Origin: Apostichopus californicus
Taxonomy: Eukaryota > Echinodermata > Holothuroidea > Aspidochirotida > Stichopodidae
Assembly (NCBI GenBank): GCA_020650975.1
Contig: JAIPMN010003399.1
Span: 5,673-41,161 of the forward strand
Direction: 5' to 3'
DNA: 35,489 nucleotides
Position numbers and translations under genes: made by a program. Position 1 is the stretch's first letter; every line of letters starts with the position of its first letter. Shown here piece by piece: positions 34,325-35,489 of this stretch. The notes beneath the pieces were generated by a model. That model saw nothing but the letters and a program-made list of their open reading frames with translations, was not told the DNA's origin and did no database searches.

Positions 34325-35489
34325 CATTCTCATGCTACTGAGCATAGTACTCCGAAAACTAACTACATGAACTGATTAGTGTCGTCTAGTACACAAGGAT
34401 TGCAACAAGGAGAGGAAACTGGTGGCACTATGCTTGATTGTCATCTACACAGGCATATGGTCAACGTTTATGCTCTGAGACCAGTAATGGCCTGAAAAGA
34501 TTGGTATTGCACAATAGTTGAAATTGCTTTACTACTCACCTTACACAAAATTTCTAATTTAATGTTAATTATGAACGGAACTTCCCTTAAAATTCGTTGC
34601 ATGGTAAAAAAGTGTAGTCCACTACGTAATATTGGGTAAATGGTTGCACACAGATAATATATCGTATGCTACATATTTGAAAGAATAATTGTCATTATTC
34701 TCGCTGTTCATTATTTTCTGCTTGAAACATCCACCATGAAAGGTGGCATCTTGTCTGGATAGTCTTCGGTAACTCCAAGTCTGTCCAGGAAAGAGCTGGT
34801 GTTCGGTGTATCTTGTCACAGCAGTGTTGTTCGCAATGGGACTTGACAACGTTGGGACCAAAGTGGTGGCGAATAACATTTATTGCGATATTGTGATGCT
34901 GTGGATAAACGCTCTCCGCCCCAAAATTTGCTCGTCGTGGACTAAGACCTGACATTTTCAGGACATGCTAAAAAAAACTTCATTTTTTATGATAACATCA
35001 CCGAATTGACGTTTTTAAAACCCAACTAATAAGTATTCTCTAATCACCATTTAGGAAAAAATGTTTTTCACATTAGTCGTATTGCTTCGCAAAAGCATCT
35101 AGAACAGTAATTTAAATATCTCCAACTTTTTATGAAAAGAGCAGTGGCGTTGTGTTGTGTGACGGTGACATAGAGGGGGTTACAATGTTAAAAACATGTT
35201 TAGTATACAATTTATTACTAAGCAGTATTGATATCATGGTTCGTTGGATTATTGCCTCGCAGTACGATATTGTTATTAAGCTTGATAATACAATATTTAC
35301 AATTTAAAATTGATGCTTGTGAAGTGGATTATTACAAAGTAATTTTTCATATACTTGGTTCTGTGCCATTGAAGGCTTTGCATTTTTTGTTTTTTTGCTT
35401 CTACCAAATATAATGGCTGTTAATACAACTGATGTGTCCTGTCGTGTAGTTTGTAAAGTGTTATAAGCTCACCTTAATGGCAAATGAAC
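34325..35489. other. 3' flank of gene B
   Basis: No convincing gene is seen. About 890 bases found after gene A are absent (junction near 34396). The AATAAA seen at 10162 in copy A reads AATAAC here. The minus-strand frame described separately lies within. Confidence 0.4.
34695..34955 (-). other. Unidentified minus-strand open frame in the 3' flank
   Basis: An 86-codon minus-strand frame contains SVYPQHHNIAINVIRHHFGP and a Cys/His-rich stretch (SHCEQHCCDKIH). The counterpart in copy A (about 10010-10260) has a closely similar reading but is not open throughout. Composition is more protein-like than most chance frames here, yet I do not recognise a family and see no splice context. It may be a relic of an older gene or element. 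Confidence 0.22.

Larger units (their letters stand above)
25925..35489 (+). repeat. Copy B of the large direct duplication
   Basis: Copy B matches 1-10797 in the same orientation and is still similar at the last base of the window, so the unit is at least 9.6 kb here. Relative to copy A it lacks about 330 bases (junction near 27810-27815) and about 890 bases (junction near 34396), and has about 55 extra bases near 29268-29323. Confidence 0.95.

Overview
The window looks like nuclear DNA of a marine invertebrate deuterostome, most likely an echinoderm (inference). It is AT-rich, has spliced genes and many short non-autonomous DNA transposons with long poly-C/poly-G tracts, and carries interferon-inducible very-large-GTPase (VLIG/GVIN/URGCP) family genes. 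I see no bacterial operons, rRNA or viral genes.

Layout: (1) 1-10797 and 25925-35489 are two direct copies, A and B, of one segment with a spacing of about 25.9 kb. Each carries one complete two-exon gene. A short first coding exon encodes a death-fold (DED-like) domain and a 4.9-kb second exon encodes a VLIG-type GTPase. The predicted proteins have 1731 (A) and 1726 (B) residues. Copy B runs into the window end, so its right boundary is not visible. (2) 10798-25924 lies between the copies and holds no convincing complete gene. It contains a decayed, more diverged VLIG fragment (11931-12097), a tRNA-derived SINE, two hAT-type MITEs with perfect 8-bp target duplications, a U2 snRNA-like piece, an assembly gap next to 69 consecutive C, a 3.66-kb PIF/Harbinger-type element with a 300-bp satellite array inside it, and a 1.07-kb element flanked by a 10-bp duplication.

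The two GTPases probably act in cell-autonomous immunity: the DED-like domain suggests recruitment to a death-fold complex, and the G domain suggests nucleotide-dependent assembly. Between the copies the G domain is almost invariant, but a 94-residue patch and the last 40 residues differ strongly. This mosaic pattern suggests gene conversion or diversifying selection. A false duplication, with two haplotypes assembled in tandem, is the main alternative to a true tandem duplication.
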